Assembly (NCBI GenBank): GCA_963665265.2 | Contig: OY762224.2 | Coordinates: 4,030,001-4,094,000, forward strand | Origin: CAXXHQ01 sp963665265 | Lineage (GTDB): Bacteria > Planctomycetota > Planctomycetia > Pirellulales > Thermoguttaceae | DNA: 64,000 nt | Reading direction: 5' to 3' | Translations under genes and position numbers: made by a program | Part shown: piece by piece, positions 1 through 9,316 of the stretch | Layout: each line of letters starts with the position of its first letter | How positions within the stretch are numbered: the stretch's first letter is position 1 | The notes under the pieces: generated by a model | What the model saw: the letters and a program-made list of their open reading frames with translations, nothing else | Databases searched by the model: none | What the model was told of the DNA's origin: nothing

Positions 1-1
1 A

Positions 2-3000
2 GGAAGTTACACGCTTGTAAATTACGCCTCCGAAGGAGGCGTTTCATTGGCGAACGTCGCAATATCAGGGCTATGTAAAAGCTCACGGCAATCGTTCTCC
101 CTTGCAAGAACAACCAACAGCGCCCCCGCCGCATCCTCGTATTCCGTGGTTTTGAACGTCGCAGGCTCGCCGTTGAACCTCATCTGGTCGGGCAAAAACG
201 GAGGCGTTTGGAACGTCGCATCGACGACGAATTGGTCGAACTCGACCGCTTCCGATAATTATTATTACGATCTCGACTACGTTACCTTCGACGATACCGG
301 CCTCGCTACAACCGTCGTTCTCGGTTCAAGCTTCTTGACGCCCGGCTCGGTCACCGTCAATTCCAACTCGAAAAACTACTCCATCACCGGCTCCGGCGTC
401 ATCGCCGGCTTCGGAGGCTTGCTTAAACGCGGCACAAGCAAATTGATCGTCGCCAACGTCGGCGTAAACTCCTACTTGGGCGAAACCGTCATCCAAGGCG
501 GAACTCTGCAACTAGGCGACGGCGTCACGCTCGGAGCAGGAAGCGTTGGCGCAAACTCCGTCGTGAACGACGGCCTGTTGATTGTCAATCGGCCCGACGA
601 ATACACGCTCTCATCCTCTATTAGCGGCTCGGGAGGAATCACCAAAATCGGCTCCGGAGCGTTGATACTCAACGGCGACAACTCCTATGACGGCGAAACG
701 ATCGTGACCGTCGGCGCGCTGAAGGTCGGAAGCGGCTCTGCGCTGGGAAGTGACCTCGGCGGCACAACCGTCGCCGAAGGCGCCTCGCTCGACCTTTTCA
801 TGAACGCTTCGAACAAATCCCTCGGCGCCGAAGTCGTCACCTTTAGCGGATCCGGCGTCAACGGGCTCGGCGCGATTCTGAGCACCGGAATCGTTGACGC
901 CTATAGCGCCGCGCAACGATTGGAAATGGTCGGCGACGCCGTGATTAGTGCGCCCGCCGCTCGTTACGATCTCGGTCGCGCCGAAGGCGCCTATTTCCAC
1001 GGCAACGGCCATACGCTGACCAAAATCGGGACCGCGAGAATCATCCTCGTCGACCTCGGCTATACCGGACTCGGCCGCCTCGTCGTTAAACAAGGCGACT
1101 TGACCGTGCAAGGCTCGACCGTCATCGGTTCTACCGACGCGCTCGCCGACGTCACCGTCGCCTCCGACGGCGTTTTTTCCTACTGGGGTTCCGGAATGAA
1201 AGTCTCCAACGACATTATGTTATTCGGCGGCACAGTCGGCTCCCTTCTCCCTTACGCCGGAACGGGAACATTCTCCGGATCGATTAACCTCGTCGGCAGC
1301 GGTTCTTTGGGAGTCGCATCCGGCGCGACGACTTTTTTCTCCGGCGCTATTCGCGGCGACGCCGACCTCTACATTACTTCCCCAGGAATCGCCGTCGTCT
1401 CCGGATCCGCGGAATGGACCGGAAAAACCTATATCCAAGCGGGAACCCTGCAATTCGGCGCAGGCGGAACGCTCAACGCCCCGCAGACGAGCGAAATCGT
1501 CAACAACGCCTCGCTCGCCTATAACCTCGCCGGCAATTTCGCCGTAACGACCGCCATCTCCGGATCGGGAAATTTGATAATGCAAGGCTCGGCCAACTAC
1601 GCCCTCGGCGGATTCTATACCGGCCTCGGAACCGCGACCTTAAGCGACTCCGCTTCGCTAACGCTCGACGTGAACTCCGCCTCCGCCCTGGCGACCGGCG
1701 CAGGTTTGATCGTGGCCGGAGGAACCTCCTCGGCGAAATTGGTCCTCGACGCGGCCGATGCCGTTCTGGTCGGCACGTCCAACTCCGGCACGCTCGTCCT
1801 CTCCGGTCGATCGACCGCGACCAACGCCCATGTCGTCAATCAAAGCGGCTACAGTCTGATTCAGCAGTCAATTCAACTTGCCGTCGGCGGCGTCAACTAC
1901 GTTCTGCAATCAAACGCTGGAACCCTCGCCGTCGTCAACGTCGTCAATCCGAACTCGTCCGCAAATCGCTACCTCTATTTGCAAGGCGCTGGCGACGGAT
2001 ACGTCGGCGGCGAAATATTCGACGGACTCGGCAGCGTCACCAACGTCATTAAAACCGGTTCCGGAACGTGGACCCTCTCCGGCATCAATTCCTACACCGG
2101 AACGACATCAGTGAACGCAGGAACGTTGATCCTCTCCGCGTTCGGAGGAATCAACGGCGACGTCAACGTGAAATCCGGCGCAACGCTCGTTTGGCGCTCT
2201 TCGTACTCCGTCGGCGACGTATCTTCGCTCCGGCAAGTCGTCGGAGGATCCGGAACGATCGTAGGAGCGCTTTCTTTCATGGCCGGCTCCGATGCGATCC
2301 TCGCTCCCGGCGGGCTCAATGCCGTGGGAACCCTCTCCTACGACAGCCAGACCGATAGCGTCAGTTTCGAAAACGCCGTGATCGCCGTAGACCTAGCCGG
2401 CGCCAACGCCGACTTGCTCAAAACGACCGGCTCGATCGGCGACGGACTCTCCGCCGCAAAATTAAAAATCAGCGTTCTAGCGAAACCGACGAAATCGCAA
2501 TATGAGATTATCGGTTGCGAAGGCTCGCTCGACGTTGAAATCGCCGACGAAGCGATCGTCAACGACACAAGATACGTTTTTTCCACGGTCATTTCCAAAA
2601 AAGGAACTTCCCTGCTTCTTAACGTATCCGGAACGAACGCTAAACTGATTTGGAATCCCTCCTCGACCGCCGCCGTCTGGGATTTAAAAACTACAAACTC
2701 ATGGATCAATTCCGTCGCTTCGACCCAAGACATTTTCTACGACGCCGACGAAATCCTCTTCAATGATTCCTCATCTGTTCGCAACGTCGCATTAAACGCG
2801 ACGGTCGCTCCCGCCCTAATCACCTTCAGCGGAACCGGCGATTATACGCTCGCCGGAACCGGTAAAATATCGGGAAATTGTTCGATCGTCAAAAGCAGAA
2901 CGGGAACGCTGACCCTCGGAACGGTGAATGACAATTACGGCGACACCATTGTTCAACGAGGCGCATTGAAATTTAGCTCGATCGCCGCCGCGTCAGCCGC

Positions 3001-4078
3001 TTCCAGTAGAATCGTCGTTCAAAACGGCGGAACGCTCGATCTCAATCCCGACGTCATCGCCGCTTTCGGCGACCGAGTAATCTCTATCGCCGGCTCCGGC
3101 GCGAACGGTCAAGGCGCGATCGTCGCGACGGGATCGGTCGACCGTTATAGCCTTATTCACGCTTTGGAATTGACCGCCGACGCCGTTATCGGCGCCGCGA
3201 CGAGCCGCTATGACGTCGGTCGCTCCGACGGCTCTTACCTCAACGGAAACGGCCATGCGCTTACAAAAACCGGAACCGGACGCGTCATCCTCATTGACCT
3301 CGGCGCCACGAATTTAGGCGGCGTCGTCATCTCGCAAGGTGAACTGAACGTGCAAGGCAATACCGTCCTCGGCGACTCGGCGACGAAATCCTATTGTAAC
3401 GTTTCGGTCGCCTCCGGCGGGTTCTTCTCCTATTGGCGACCGACCTCCGCAATCGCCAATAATGTCGTCCTTAACGGCGGCGCGATCGGAGTTCAAGCCG
3501 AAATGTGGGACGCGCAGAACGCCGTCTTTAGCGGGAACGTCAGCATCGTCGGCTCGGGAACAATCCATGTGTACGCAGGCTCCGACGCCCAACTCACCGA
3601 CGAGTTTTCCGGAAAGATCGCCAGCGCCTCCGGCGATACGCTATGTATTTCCGGAGCAGGCACGGCCGTTCTCTCCGGCACGCAACAACTCCTCGGCTCT
3701 ACCGACGTTGAACAAGGCACCTTAGTCCTCGGCGGAACAGGCTCGTTAAACGCGGTCACAGTCAAATCCGGCGCCTCGCTTGTTCTCTCCTCCGGCGGCT
3801 TGCATACGATCAATTCCGTCGCGGCGAAAGACTCGTCCGTAATGATAGAAGGCGAGGCCGTCGTGACGATCGGTTGTCTTGTTGCGGACAAGCTGGTGAT
3901 CGGCGGCGGAGAATCGGGAACGAAGGCCGCTCTCGCCGTCGCTTCCACGGAAGCGGTCCCGGAACCCTCGACGCCCATTGCAATCGGAGCGCTCGCGGCA
4001 GGATTCGTCGTCCTAAAACTCGTAATGACGCGAACGGCGAAGCCGTCCTCAGAATGCCGAAAGCTAATTCGTTTTTAG
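2..4078 (+). CDS. Autotransporter-associated beta-strand repeat PEP-CTERM protein, 5' end outside the window
   Basis: The reading frame is open to the left edge. The first in-frame start (TTG at 47) has no ribosome site and no signal peptide follows it, so the true N-terminus lies upstream. The visible 1,358 or so residues are Gly/Ser/Thr/Asn-rich beta-strand repeats of the autotransporter-associated type (GSGGITKIGSGALIL, INSYTGTTSVNAGTLIL), expected to form a beta-helix. The C-terminus carries VPEPSTP, a hydrophobic helix and a basic tail: a PEP-CTERM signal, recognised in known systems by an exosortase that processes and releases the protein at the cell surface. The tail after the helix is longer than usual. 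The protein contains two large homologous halves (see findings). Its last 15 bases overlap the 3' end of the convergent histidine kinase gene. Substrate or partner is unknown; a surface or matrix structural role is inferred. Confidence 0.85.
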   Translation, partial: GSYTLVNYASEGGVSLANVAISGLCKSSRQSFSLARTTNSAPAASSYSVVLNVAGSPLNLIWSGKNGGVWNVASTTNWSNSTASDNYYYDLDYVTFDDTGLATTVVLGSSFLTPGSVTVNSNSKNYSITGSGVIAGFGGLLKRGTSKLIVANVGVNSYLGETVIQGGTLQLGDGVTLGAGSVGANSVVNDGLLIVNRPDEYTLSSSISGSGGITKIGSGALILNGDNSYDGETIVTVGALKVGSGSALGSDLGGTTVAEGASLDLFMNASNKSLGAEVVTFSGSGVNGLGAILSTGIVDAYSAAQRLEMVGDAVISAPAARYDLGRAEGAYFHGNGHTLTKIGTARIILVDLGYTGLGRLVVKQGDLTVQGSTVIGSTDALADVTVASDGVFSYWGSGMKVSNDIMLFGGTVGSLLPYAGTGTFSGSINLVGSGSLGVASGATTFFSGAIRGDADLYITSPGIAVVSGSAEWTGKTYIQAGTLQFGAGGTLNAPQTSEIVNNASLAYNLAGNFAVTTAISGSGNLIMQGSANYALGGFYTGLGTATLSDSASLTLDVNSASALATGAGLIVAGGTSSAKLVLDAADAVLVGTSNSGTLVLSGRSTATNAHVVNQSGYSLIQQSIQLAVGGVNYVLQSNAGTLAVVNVVNPNSSANRYLYLQGAGDGYVGGEIFDGLGSVTNVIKTGSGTWTLSGINSYTGTTSVNAGTLILSAFGGINGDVNVKSGATLVWRSSYSVGDVSSLRQVVGGSGTIVGALSFMAGSDAILAPGGLNAVGTLSYDSQTDSVSFENAVIAVDLAGANADLLKTTGSIGDGLSAAKLKISVLAKPTKSQYEIIGCEGSLDVEIADEAIVNDTRYVFSTVISKKGTSLLLNVSGTNAKLIWNPSSTAAVWDLKTTNSWINSVASTQDIFYDADEILFNDSSSVRNVALNATVAPALITFSGTGDYTLAGTGKISGNCSIVKSRTGTLTLGTVNDNYGDTIVQRGALKFSSIAAASAASSRIVVQNGGTLDLNPDVIAAFGDRVISIAGSGANGQGAIVATGSVDRYSLIHALELTADAVIGAATSRYDVGRSDGSYLNGNGHALTKTGTGRVILIDLGATNLGGVVISQGELNVQGNTVLGDSATKSYCNVSVASGGFFSYWRPTSAIANNVVLNGGAIGVQAEMWDAQNAVFSGNVSIVGSGTIHVYAGSDAQLTDEFSGKIASASGDTLCISGAGTAVLSGTQQLLGSTDVEQGTLVLGGTGSLNAVTVKSGASLVLSSGGLHTINSVAAKDSSVMIEGEAVVTIGCLVADKLVIGGGESGTKAALAVASTEAVPEPSTPIAIGALAAGFVVLKLVMTRTAKPSSECRKLIRF

Positions 4079-6400
4079 CGGCAAGCGAATGATGAAAGTC
4101 GTTCCCCGGCCAACCTCCGTTTCAAAGCGAATCATTCCTGCATGCTTATCGACGATGACCGAGCGAGCGATGGAAAGCCCTTGCCCGCTTCCTTTCCCCA
4201 CATCCTTCGTCGTGAAGAAGGGATCGTAGATTTTTTCCCGAATTTCCTGCGGAATTCCGCATCCGTCGTCTTTGAAACGAATCTCGACCCAATCGCCGTC
4301 TAGCCGCGTCGATATGGCGATATGCCCTAGTTTGTCTTCGCCTCCGCCGACTTGATGAACGGCATGGGCGGCATTGACGATCATGTTAAGAAATACTTGA
4401 TTCAAATCGCTTGGATGGCAAGGAACGAGAGGTAACGTCGGGTCAAGATCCGTTTCCAACTCTGCCAAGTACTTCCATTCATTGCGGCAAACAGTCGCCG
4501 TGTTTTGCAAAGCGCGGTTTAAATCTACCGCCTGCTTGTTTTGCGAGCCGGGATGCGAAAACTCTTTCATGGCGCCGACGATTTTCGCGACCACTTCTAA
4601 ACCGTCCAGCGATTGCGTGATCGCCTTGGGAATTTCCTCCGAGAGATAAGCGTAATCAACCGATTCAAGCAATCCCTCCGCGGTTTCCACAAGCGCCGCC
4701 GGCGCCGCTCGACCGCATTTACCGAACTCAAGCATCTGATGAAACGCGCCGCATAACGATTGCATGTCTCGAAAAGCGTCCTGCAAGAATCGCGTATTAT
4801 CGCTAATGAATTGAACGGGAGTGTTTATCTCGTGAGCGATACCCGCCGCAAGTTGACCGACCGCCTCAAGCTTGTGCGATTGCGAAAGCTCTTGCTCGAG
4901 ATGTTTCCGTTGCGTCACGTCACGTACGAAGCTCACCGCGTATTCCATGTCTTGAAAATGAATTCGCGTGGAGCAAATTTCAATCGGAACGATTTTCCCC
5001 GTCTTCGTCCGTATGGTTCCTTCAAAAGTTGAGGAGCCGTTTTCGAGAATGCGTTCTTGAATCGCCTTCCACTTCGCTAGGTCGAATTCCGAGTCCAAAT
5101 CCTTTACCGTCATGCGGAGCAATTCTTCACGCGAATATTCCGTCATCGCCAAGGCTGCTTCGTTCACATAGCTATAGGGACTGCGCGCTCCGTCCCAAAA
5201 CACCGCGTCAGGCGCGTTATCCAGGGAACATTGCGTTTTTCTCAAAGCGTTTTCCAGACGCTTGCGCTCCGTAATATCTTCGCCCGAACTGAGCGAAACG
5301 ACAACCTCGCCCATCTCGTTCTTCACGGCTGAATGATGCCAGGCGACGATGCGTCGTTCGCCCGATTTAGTGACGACGAGCGATTCGGCATACTCGCAAC
5401 CGGCGTCTCCGTGCAATACTCCGTTAAATAATCGTTTTCTCAATGCAAGCAATTCCTGCGGCACGCAAACTTCAAACCAATCCTTGCCGTCCAACTCGCC
5501 TTCGTCGTAGCCAAGAACTTCGCATCCTTTTTTATTGAGAAGCGTGACGTAGCCGTTAGGATCGAGCGCGAGAATAATTGTGCCGGCGATGTTCAAATAC
5601 GCCTGCATCCGGTCCCGTTGACGAACGATCTCCTCCTCGGCCAAGATACGCTGAGAAATCTGCGTCTGCAAACTCTCGTTGGCGATTTTCAGCTCTTCGT
5701 TCGCGATCGTAATCTCTCGCGAACGCTCGGCGACTAAATCTTCCAAGTGATCGCGATGGCGAACAAGCTCTTCCTCGTAGCTGTGTCGCTGAATGATCTT
5801 CCACATTCCCTCGGCAAGTAGAGTAAGTTGCCGAACGTCTGACTCGTCATACGGAGTCTCTTTGTTACCCACGCCAGCGACCGCCACAATCTTCTCGCCG
5901 TCGAAAACGGGAACGTTCATATGCCGCGTTAATCCGACATGACCGTGGGGCATTCCCTTTTTGTATGGATTATCCGCCGCATAATCATTCGTAATGATCG
6001 GCTTCCGCTGACGAATCGCCTCTCCCCAAAGCCCCGTCTTTTCCAGAGGATACTCAAAAGGCTTGTCGACTACTTGGCATTCTCGCATGGCGCTCTGAGA
6101 CCACGCATGCATCGTCAAAACGGTTTCCTCATCATTCACGAACGCCAAGTAGCCGATCTGACTTTGCGTGAGAAGCACCGCTTGCTCCAGCGCAAAATCA
6201 GTCACCTCGCGCAGCGACGCGCCAGTCATTTGATTTAGCTTTAGCAACGCCTCCAAACGAAATTCATTCAGCGTCAAAGTCTCTTCCATCAGCACATGAT
6301 GCTCATGCGCGGACTCCAACATCGCCACGGTCTGCTGCAATTCCTCCAGCCTTAGGATCAGTTCTTCAGGCGAATCGTATTTGGTTTGGGTTGCGTCCAT
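4064..6400 (-). CDS. Soluble sensor histidine kinase (GAF-PAS-PAS-HisKA-HATPase)
   Basis: This 778-residue protein has no membrane segment or signal peptide, so it should sense a cytoplasmic signal. In order: an N-terminal coiled coil (residues 8-40), a GAF domain (about 45-210), a second coiled coil (215-265), two PAS domains (about 268-385 and 390-505), a HisKA dimerisation domain with the phosphoacceptor in AAGIAHEINTP (His about 523), and an HATPase domain with an N box (NMIVNAAHAV, Asn about 676), a G1 box (DDGCGIP, about 711) and an F/G2 region (DPFFTTKDVGKGSGQGLS). All residues needed for autophosphorylation appear present. No response regulator lies nearby, so it is an orphan kinase here. 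It converges on the preceding beta-strand-repeat gene with a 15-base overlap and is divergent from the metallophosphoesterase. The ligand cannot be read from the sequence. Confidence 0.93.
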   Translation of the reverse strand: MDATQTKYDSPEELILRLEELQQTVAMLESAHEHHVLMEETLTLNEFRLEALLKLNQMTGASLREVTDFALEQAVLLTQSQIGYLAFVNDEETVLTMHAWSQSAMRECQVVDKPFEYPLEKTGLWGEAIRQRKPIITNDYAADNPYKKGMPHGHVGLTRHMNVPVFDGEKIVAVAGVGNKETPYDESDVRQLTLLAEGMWKIIQRHSYEEELVRHRDHLEDLVAERSREITIANEELKIANESLQTQISQRILAEEEIVRQRDRMQAYLNIAGTIILALDPNGYVTLLNKKGCEVLGYDEGELDGKDWFEVCVPQELLALRKRLFNGVLHGDAGCEYAESLVVTKSGERRIVAWHHSAVKNEMGEVVVSLSSGEDITERKRLENALRKTQCSLDNAPDAVFWDGARSPYSYVNEAALAMTEYSREELLRMTVKDLDSEFDLAKWKAIQERILENGSSTFEGTIRTKTGKIVPIEICSTRIHFQDMEYAVSFVRDVTQRKHLEQELSQSHKLEAVGQLAAGIAHEINTPVQFISDNTRFLQDAFRDMQSLCGAFHQMLEFGKCGRAAPAALVETAEGLLESVDYAYLSEEIPKAITQSLDGLEVVAKIVGAMKEFSHPGSQNKQAVDLNRALQNTATVCRNEWKYLAELETDLDPTLPLVPCHPSDLNQVFLNMIVNAAHAVHQVGGGEDKLGHIAISTRLDGDWVEIRFKDDGCGIPQEIREKIYDPFFTTKDVGKGSGQGLSIARSVIVDKHAGMIRFETEVGRGTTFIIRLPLKTN

Positions 6401-6647
6401 CCAAAAAAACCGTCAATTTGAATCAATCAAGAAAACATGCCGACGTCGCGAATACAAGGCCTTTCATCGCCCTATTTTTGCCCATATAAGTTTAGTGCGC
6501 TTCGTCGCTTCGAGACCGCAAACGAAGGATTCCCGCCCCGCTTTGCCGCTGTTCCCGTCACGAAATTCAAATTTAAGGTATAATCCTTCGGCACAAACGT
6601 CATCCTCTACCTGCGGTTCATTCCTCTCCCATGTAATTTCCACGCTT

Positions 6648-7694
6648 ATGACGACCTTAATCTGCAATATCGCCTTTGCCGCTTGCGACGCCGTCGCCCT
6701 GCGTCTCCTCGCAAAAAAACGTACTCTCTCCCCAATGCTCACCGTGATCGTCGCCTGGGGCCTCAGCCTCCTCGTCATCTCGGCGACCTTCTGGGGCGAT
6801 CGTTTTTATTTTGCGCGTCTCGCCGCCTACGCGATCTTCCTTCATGCCCCGATCTTTTGCCTGGGCCTCGGCGCATTCACGTTTCGCGTGAATCGCTTCG
6901 CCTCGATCGCCGCCCTAACCGCGGTTCCAATTATCCTCGCCGTCGCCTATTACGCCTTCTACGTCGAACCGATTCGACTTGAAGTCGTCCGACATGAAAT
7001 TCGTTCTCCGAAAATTCGACAGGCGCTGCGCGTGGTCGTTGTGGCTGACCTGCAAACGTCCGACTTCGGTCCGTTTGAAGAAACCGCCCTGCGGACCGCC
7101 GTCTCCGAAAATCCCGACCTACTCCTCTTCGCCGGCGACTACGTTCAATCGCCGATCGATTCCTACCCAAAGCAATACGAACGAATCCGCCGCTTTCTTT
7201 CCGAACTAAAAATCTCGCCTCGATTGGGCGCCTTCGCCGTGCAAGGCAATTGCGAGACTCCTTTTTGGCCCGACGCCTTTCGCGATACCGGCGTGCTACC
7301 GATCGAATCCTTCAAAACGATCAAGCTGGACGATCTCAACCTAACTTGCTTAAGCCTCGCCGAATCGTTCTACACCGCCTTGAACGTCCCTTCCCCCGAC
7401 CCCAAACGATTTCATCTCATCCTCGGCCACGGCCCGCATTACGCTTGGGGCGAAATCAACGCCGACCTACTCTTGTCCGGCCACACGCACGGCGGCCAAG
7501 TGCGCATACCCTTCATCGGACCGTTGACGGCAAACGCTCCGATTCCGATGAGTTGGGCCAGCGGCATGACCAAGCTAAAAAACGGCGCCGATTTGATCGT
7601 TTCACGCGGAATTGGCATGGAACGCGGCAACGCCCCGCCAATCCGCTTCAATTGCCTTCCGGAAATCACCGTCATCGACCTCGTTCCGGAATAA
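6648..7694 (+). CDS. Membrane-anchored metallophosphoesterase-like protein with altered metal motifs
   Basis: The protein has 348 residues from the ATG at 6648. The frame is open further upstream, but that part would overlap the start of the histidine kinase and reads as non-coding. Residues 1-105 hold about four transmembrane helices, followed by a calcineurin-like phosphoesterase domain of the YaeI/YkuE type. Family motifs can be followed but several are changed: DLQ (134-136) where DxH is usual, GDYVQ (163-167) where GDxxD is usual, GNCE (200-203) where GNHE is usual. The C-terminal motifs GHGPH (260-264) and GHTHGGQ (278-284) are intact. YaeI/YkuE enzymes hydrolyse phosphodiesters such as lipid headgroups at the membrane; whether this one is active is doubtful (see findings). 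A TATAAT box at 6579-6584 lies upstream, without a good -35. Confidence 0.85.
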   Translation: MTTLICNIAFAACDAVALRLLAKKRTLSPMLTVIVAWGLSLLVISATFWGDRFYFARLAAYAIFLHAPIFCLGLGAFTFRVNRFASIAALTAVPIILAVAYYAFYVEPIRLEVVRHEIRSPKIRQALRVVVVADLQTSDFGPFEETALRTAVSENPDLLLFAGDYVQSPIDSYPKQYERIRRFLSELKISPRLGAFAVQGNCETPFWPDAFRDTGVLPIESFKTIKLDDLNLTCLSLAESFYTALNVPSPDPKRFHLILGHGPHYAWGEINADLLLSGHTHGGQVRIPFIGPLTANAPIPMSWASGMTKLKNGADLIVSRGIGMERGNAPPIRFNCLPEITVIDLVPE

Positions 7695-7710
7695 TATTCG
7701 GACCATGCAA

Positions 7711-7739
7711 TTCGCAAACTGGGGCAGGGCGGGTATAAT
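7711..7739 (+). promoter_or_regulatory. Candidate sigma70-type promoter for the zinc-ribbon membrane protein
   Basis: TTCGCA at 7711-7716 and a perfect TATAAT at 7734-7739 are separated by 17 bases. The start codon at 7784 follows about 45 bases after the -10. The spacer contains GGGGCAGGGC (7721-7730), a copy of a G-rich word that recurs in this part of the window (see findings). Confidence 0.5.
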
Positions 7740-7783
7740 CGACGGCGTCCGTCTCATCGCCTCTCCTCGTCCTCAGGTGCAAA

Positions 7784-8998
7784 ATGAGCGTTTCGGATAA
7801 AAAAGCGATCCGCTGCCCCCGTTGTAATCGACGCTGGAGCGTCGATATCTCGGCCCTTAACGCATGCGTTCAATGCCCGGATTGCAAACTCGATTTTTTG
7901 CCGAAGGCGGTCTCCGAAGCCAACGCCGTCCCCGAAAATGACTCGGCAAGCGAAAACGATTCCGACGAATACGGATTTGCCGAACCGACTCCCCCGCCTC
8001 CCATGCCGCGAGCCGCTCCCGTCCTCGAAACGCACGAAGAAGAGGACGATGATCTGGTCGTAGTCGAGGACGGCGAAGATTATGAATCGGAGGCGGCGGA
8101 ACTGGTCAAAAAAAGTTCGAAATCCCGCGCTTTCATCCTCTGGGAGCCGACCGGGAATGCGCCCCCCGATCTCTTCACGAAAGGGTTCGGAGCCTACCTC
8201 ATGCGTCCTTCGACGATCCTCTCCGCCGCCGTCTTGGGTTTTTGCGCGGCTGGAGTCGTTTTCCTCGCCGCCTCGGCGGGAGCCGGGGCCGTTCCCACCG
8301 GCGGAGGCTCGGCCGGAGCGGCGGACCTCTGGGACGAAATCGTCTCCTTCGCCAGTTTCTTATTCGCCATCGTCGGGGCAGGGGCCTTCGTCGCCGTCGC
8401 CTCGATCATCGGTATCATCATTCTATGCGACCTTAGCGTCGGCAAACCGAAAGTCGAAAACTGGCAACAGAGTTTCTCCGACTATTGGCTAGCCGGTCCC
8501 TACTATTTTTTCGGCGCGCTCCTGTGGGCGCTTGTTCCCGGCGGAGTTTTCGGCATGATTCTCCCTAAGTCCGCCAATGCTATCGTCTTCGTACTCGGCT
8601 TCGCCGTCGTCTTTCCGCTCGCCTTACTCGCCTCGTTCGAAGCGCAAACCCCGTTTCGACCAGGCGCCGTCGAAGTTTGGCGCAGCGTCTTCAAAGCCCC
8701 CAAAGCTTGGTTCCGCTTTTTTTACGTCACTTTTTCGCTTGCCATCGGCGTCGCCGTCACGGTTTGGGCCTGTCTCGGAGCGACTCGCACAAAACTGTTC
8801 ATCGTCGGCGCCGTCGTCGGCTACGGCTGGATGATCTATCTGTGGACAATCGGGCGACTTACCTGGTTTTGCTCCGGAAAATGGGGCCAAGACCAAAAAG
8901 AACTGGCCGAACAGAACGGGGCAGGGGGGGACGGCGCCAAGGAAACTCCCGATTCCCCCAAAGCGTTCCCCAAGGGCGACTACATGCTGGGCGGCTAA
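7784..8998 (+). CDS. Zinc-ribbon membrane protein of unknown function
   Basis: A 404-residue protein I cannot assign to a named family. The N-terminus (about residues 8-31) has paired Cys motifs CPRC and CPDC, a short zinc-ribbon-like module of the kind found at the start of many planctomycete membrane proteins. A Pro/Glu/Asp-rich acidic linker (40-110) follows, then a domain with about five or six hydrophobic segments (from about residue 145, Ala/Gly-rich, to about 370) and a short hydrophilic tail ending in GGDGAKETPDSPKAFPKGDYM. The topology recalls small multi-spanning proteins with a cytoplasmic zinc ribbon, but no catalytic motif is visible. It sits alone between the metallophosphoesterase gene and the PEP-CTERM protease gene. 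Confidence 0.8.
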   Translation: MSVSDKKAIRCPRCNRRWSVDISALNACVQCPDCKLDFLPKAVSEANAVPENDSASENDSDEYGFAEPTPPPPMPRAAPVLETHEEEDDDLVVVEDGEDYESEAAELVKKSSKSRAFILWEPTGNAPPDLFTKGFGAYLMRPSTILSAAVLGFCAAGVVFLAASAGAGAVPTGGGSAGAADLWDEIVSFASFLFAIVGAGAFVAVASIIGIIILCDLSVGKPKVENWQQSFSDYWLAGPYYFFGALLWALVPGGVFGMILPKSANAIVFVLGFAVVFPLALLASFEAQTPFRPGAVEVWRSVFKAPKAWFRFFYVTFSLAIGVAVTVWACLGATRTKLFIVGAVVGYGWMIYLWTIGRLTWFCSGKWGQDQKELAEQNGAGGDGAKETPDSPKAFPKGDYMLGG

Positions 8999-9316
8999 CG
9001 AAATCTCGACGACCACCCAATCCGTTTTGCGATAATTTCCGACCAATTCGTTGACAAAAAATGCCAACTTCGATACAGTGACCAAAGCGGCACGGGGGAA
9101 AACGGCGTTTTGTCGCCGTTCCTGTTTTCCACGGTTCTAGCAATTCCCCCGCCTATTAATTTATCAGCCGTTTCCCTTGAATCGCACGTTTCGGTCTCGT
9201 TTCGTGCGCCCAAGTGAAACGACTCGTTGAATTCTTCATTCGGCAGGGATTTCGCTTGATCCGTGGAACTTATTTTCACCGAACGGATTTTCAGTGCGGG
9301 GGAAGGAGTTCATGTT
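8999..9316 (+). other. Intergenic region: probable long structured 5' leader of the PEP-CTERM protease
   Basis: No gene is visible here. A good promoter lies at 9051-9079, which places transcription start near 9086 and leaves a leader of about 230 bases before the ATG at 9317. Immediately after the predicted start (about 9095-9132) there is a GC-rich hairpin: GGAAAACGGCG pairs with CGCCGTTCC and TTTTCC across a TTTTGT loop and a small bulge. The rest shows no recognised riboswitch core. Confidence 0.45.
9051..9079 (+). promoter_or_regulatory. Sigma70-type promoter upstream of the PEP-CTERM protease
   Basis: A perfect TTGACA (9051-9056) is followed after 17 bases by TACAGT (9074-9079). It is the best housekeeping-type promoter match I saw in the window. 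It faces the serine protease gene and lies 238 bases before its start codon. Confidence 0.6.

Noticed and set aside
47..49. TTG at 47 as the start of the first gene
   Set aside because: The frame is open to the left edge, no ribosome site precedes it, there is no signal peptide, and the preceding residues fit the same repeat pattern as the internal copy near residue 840.
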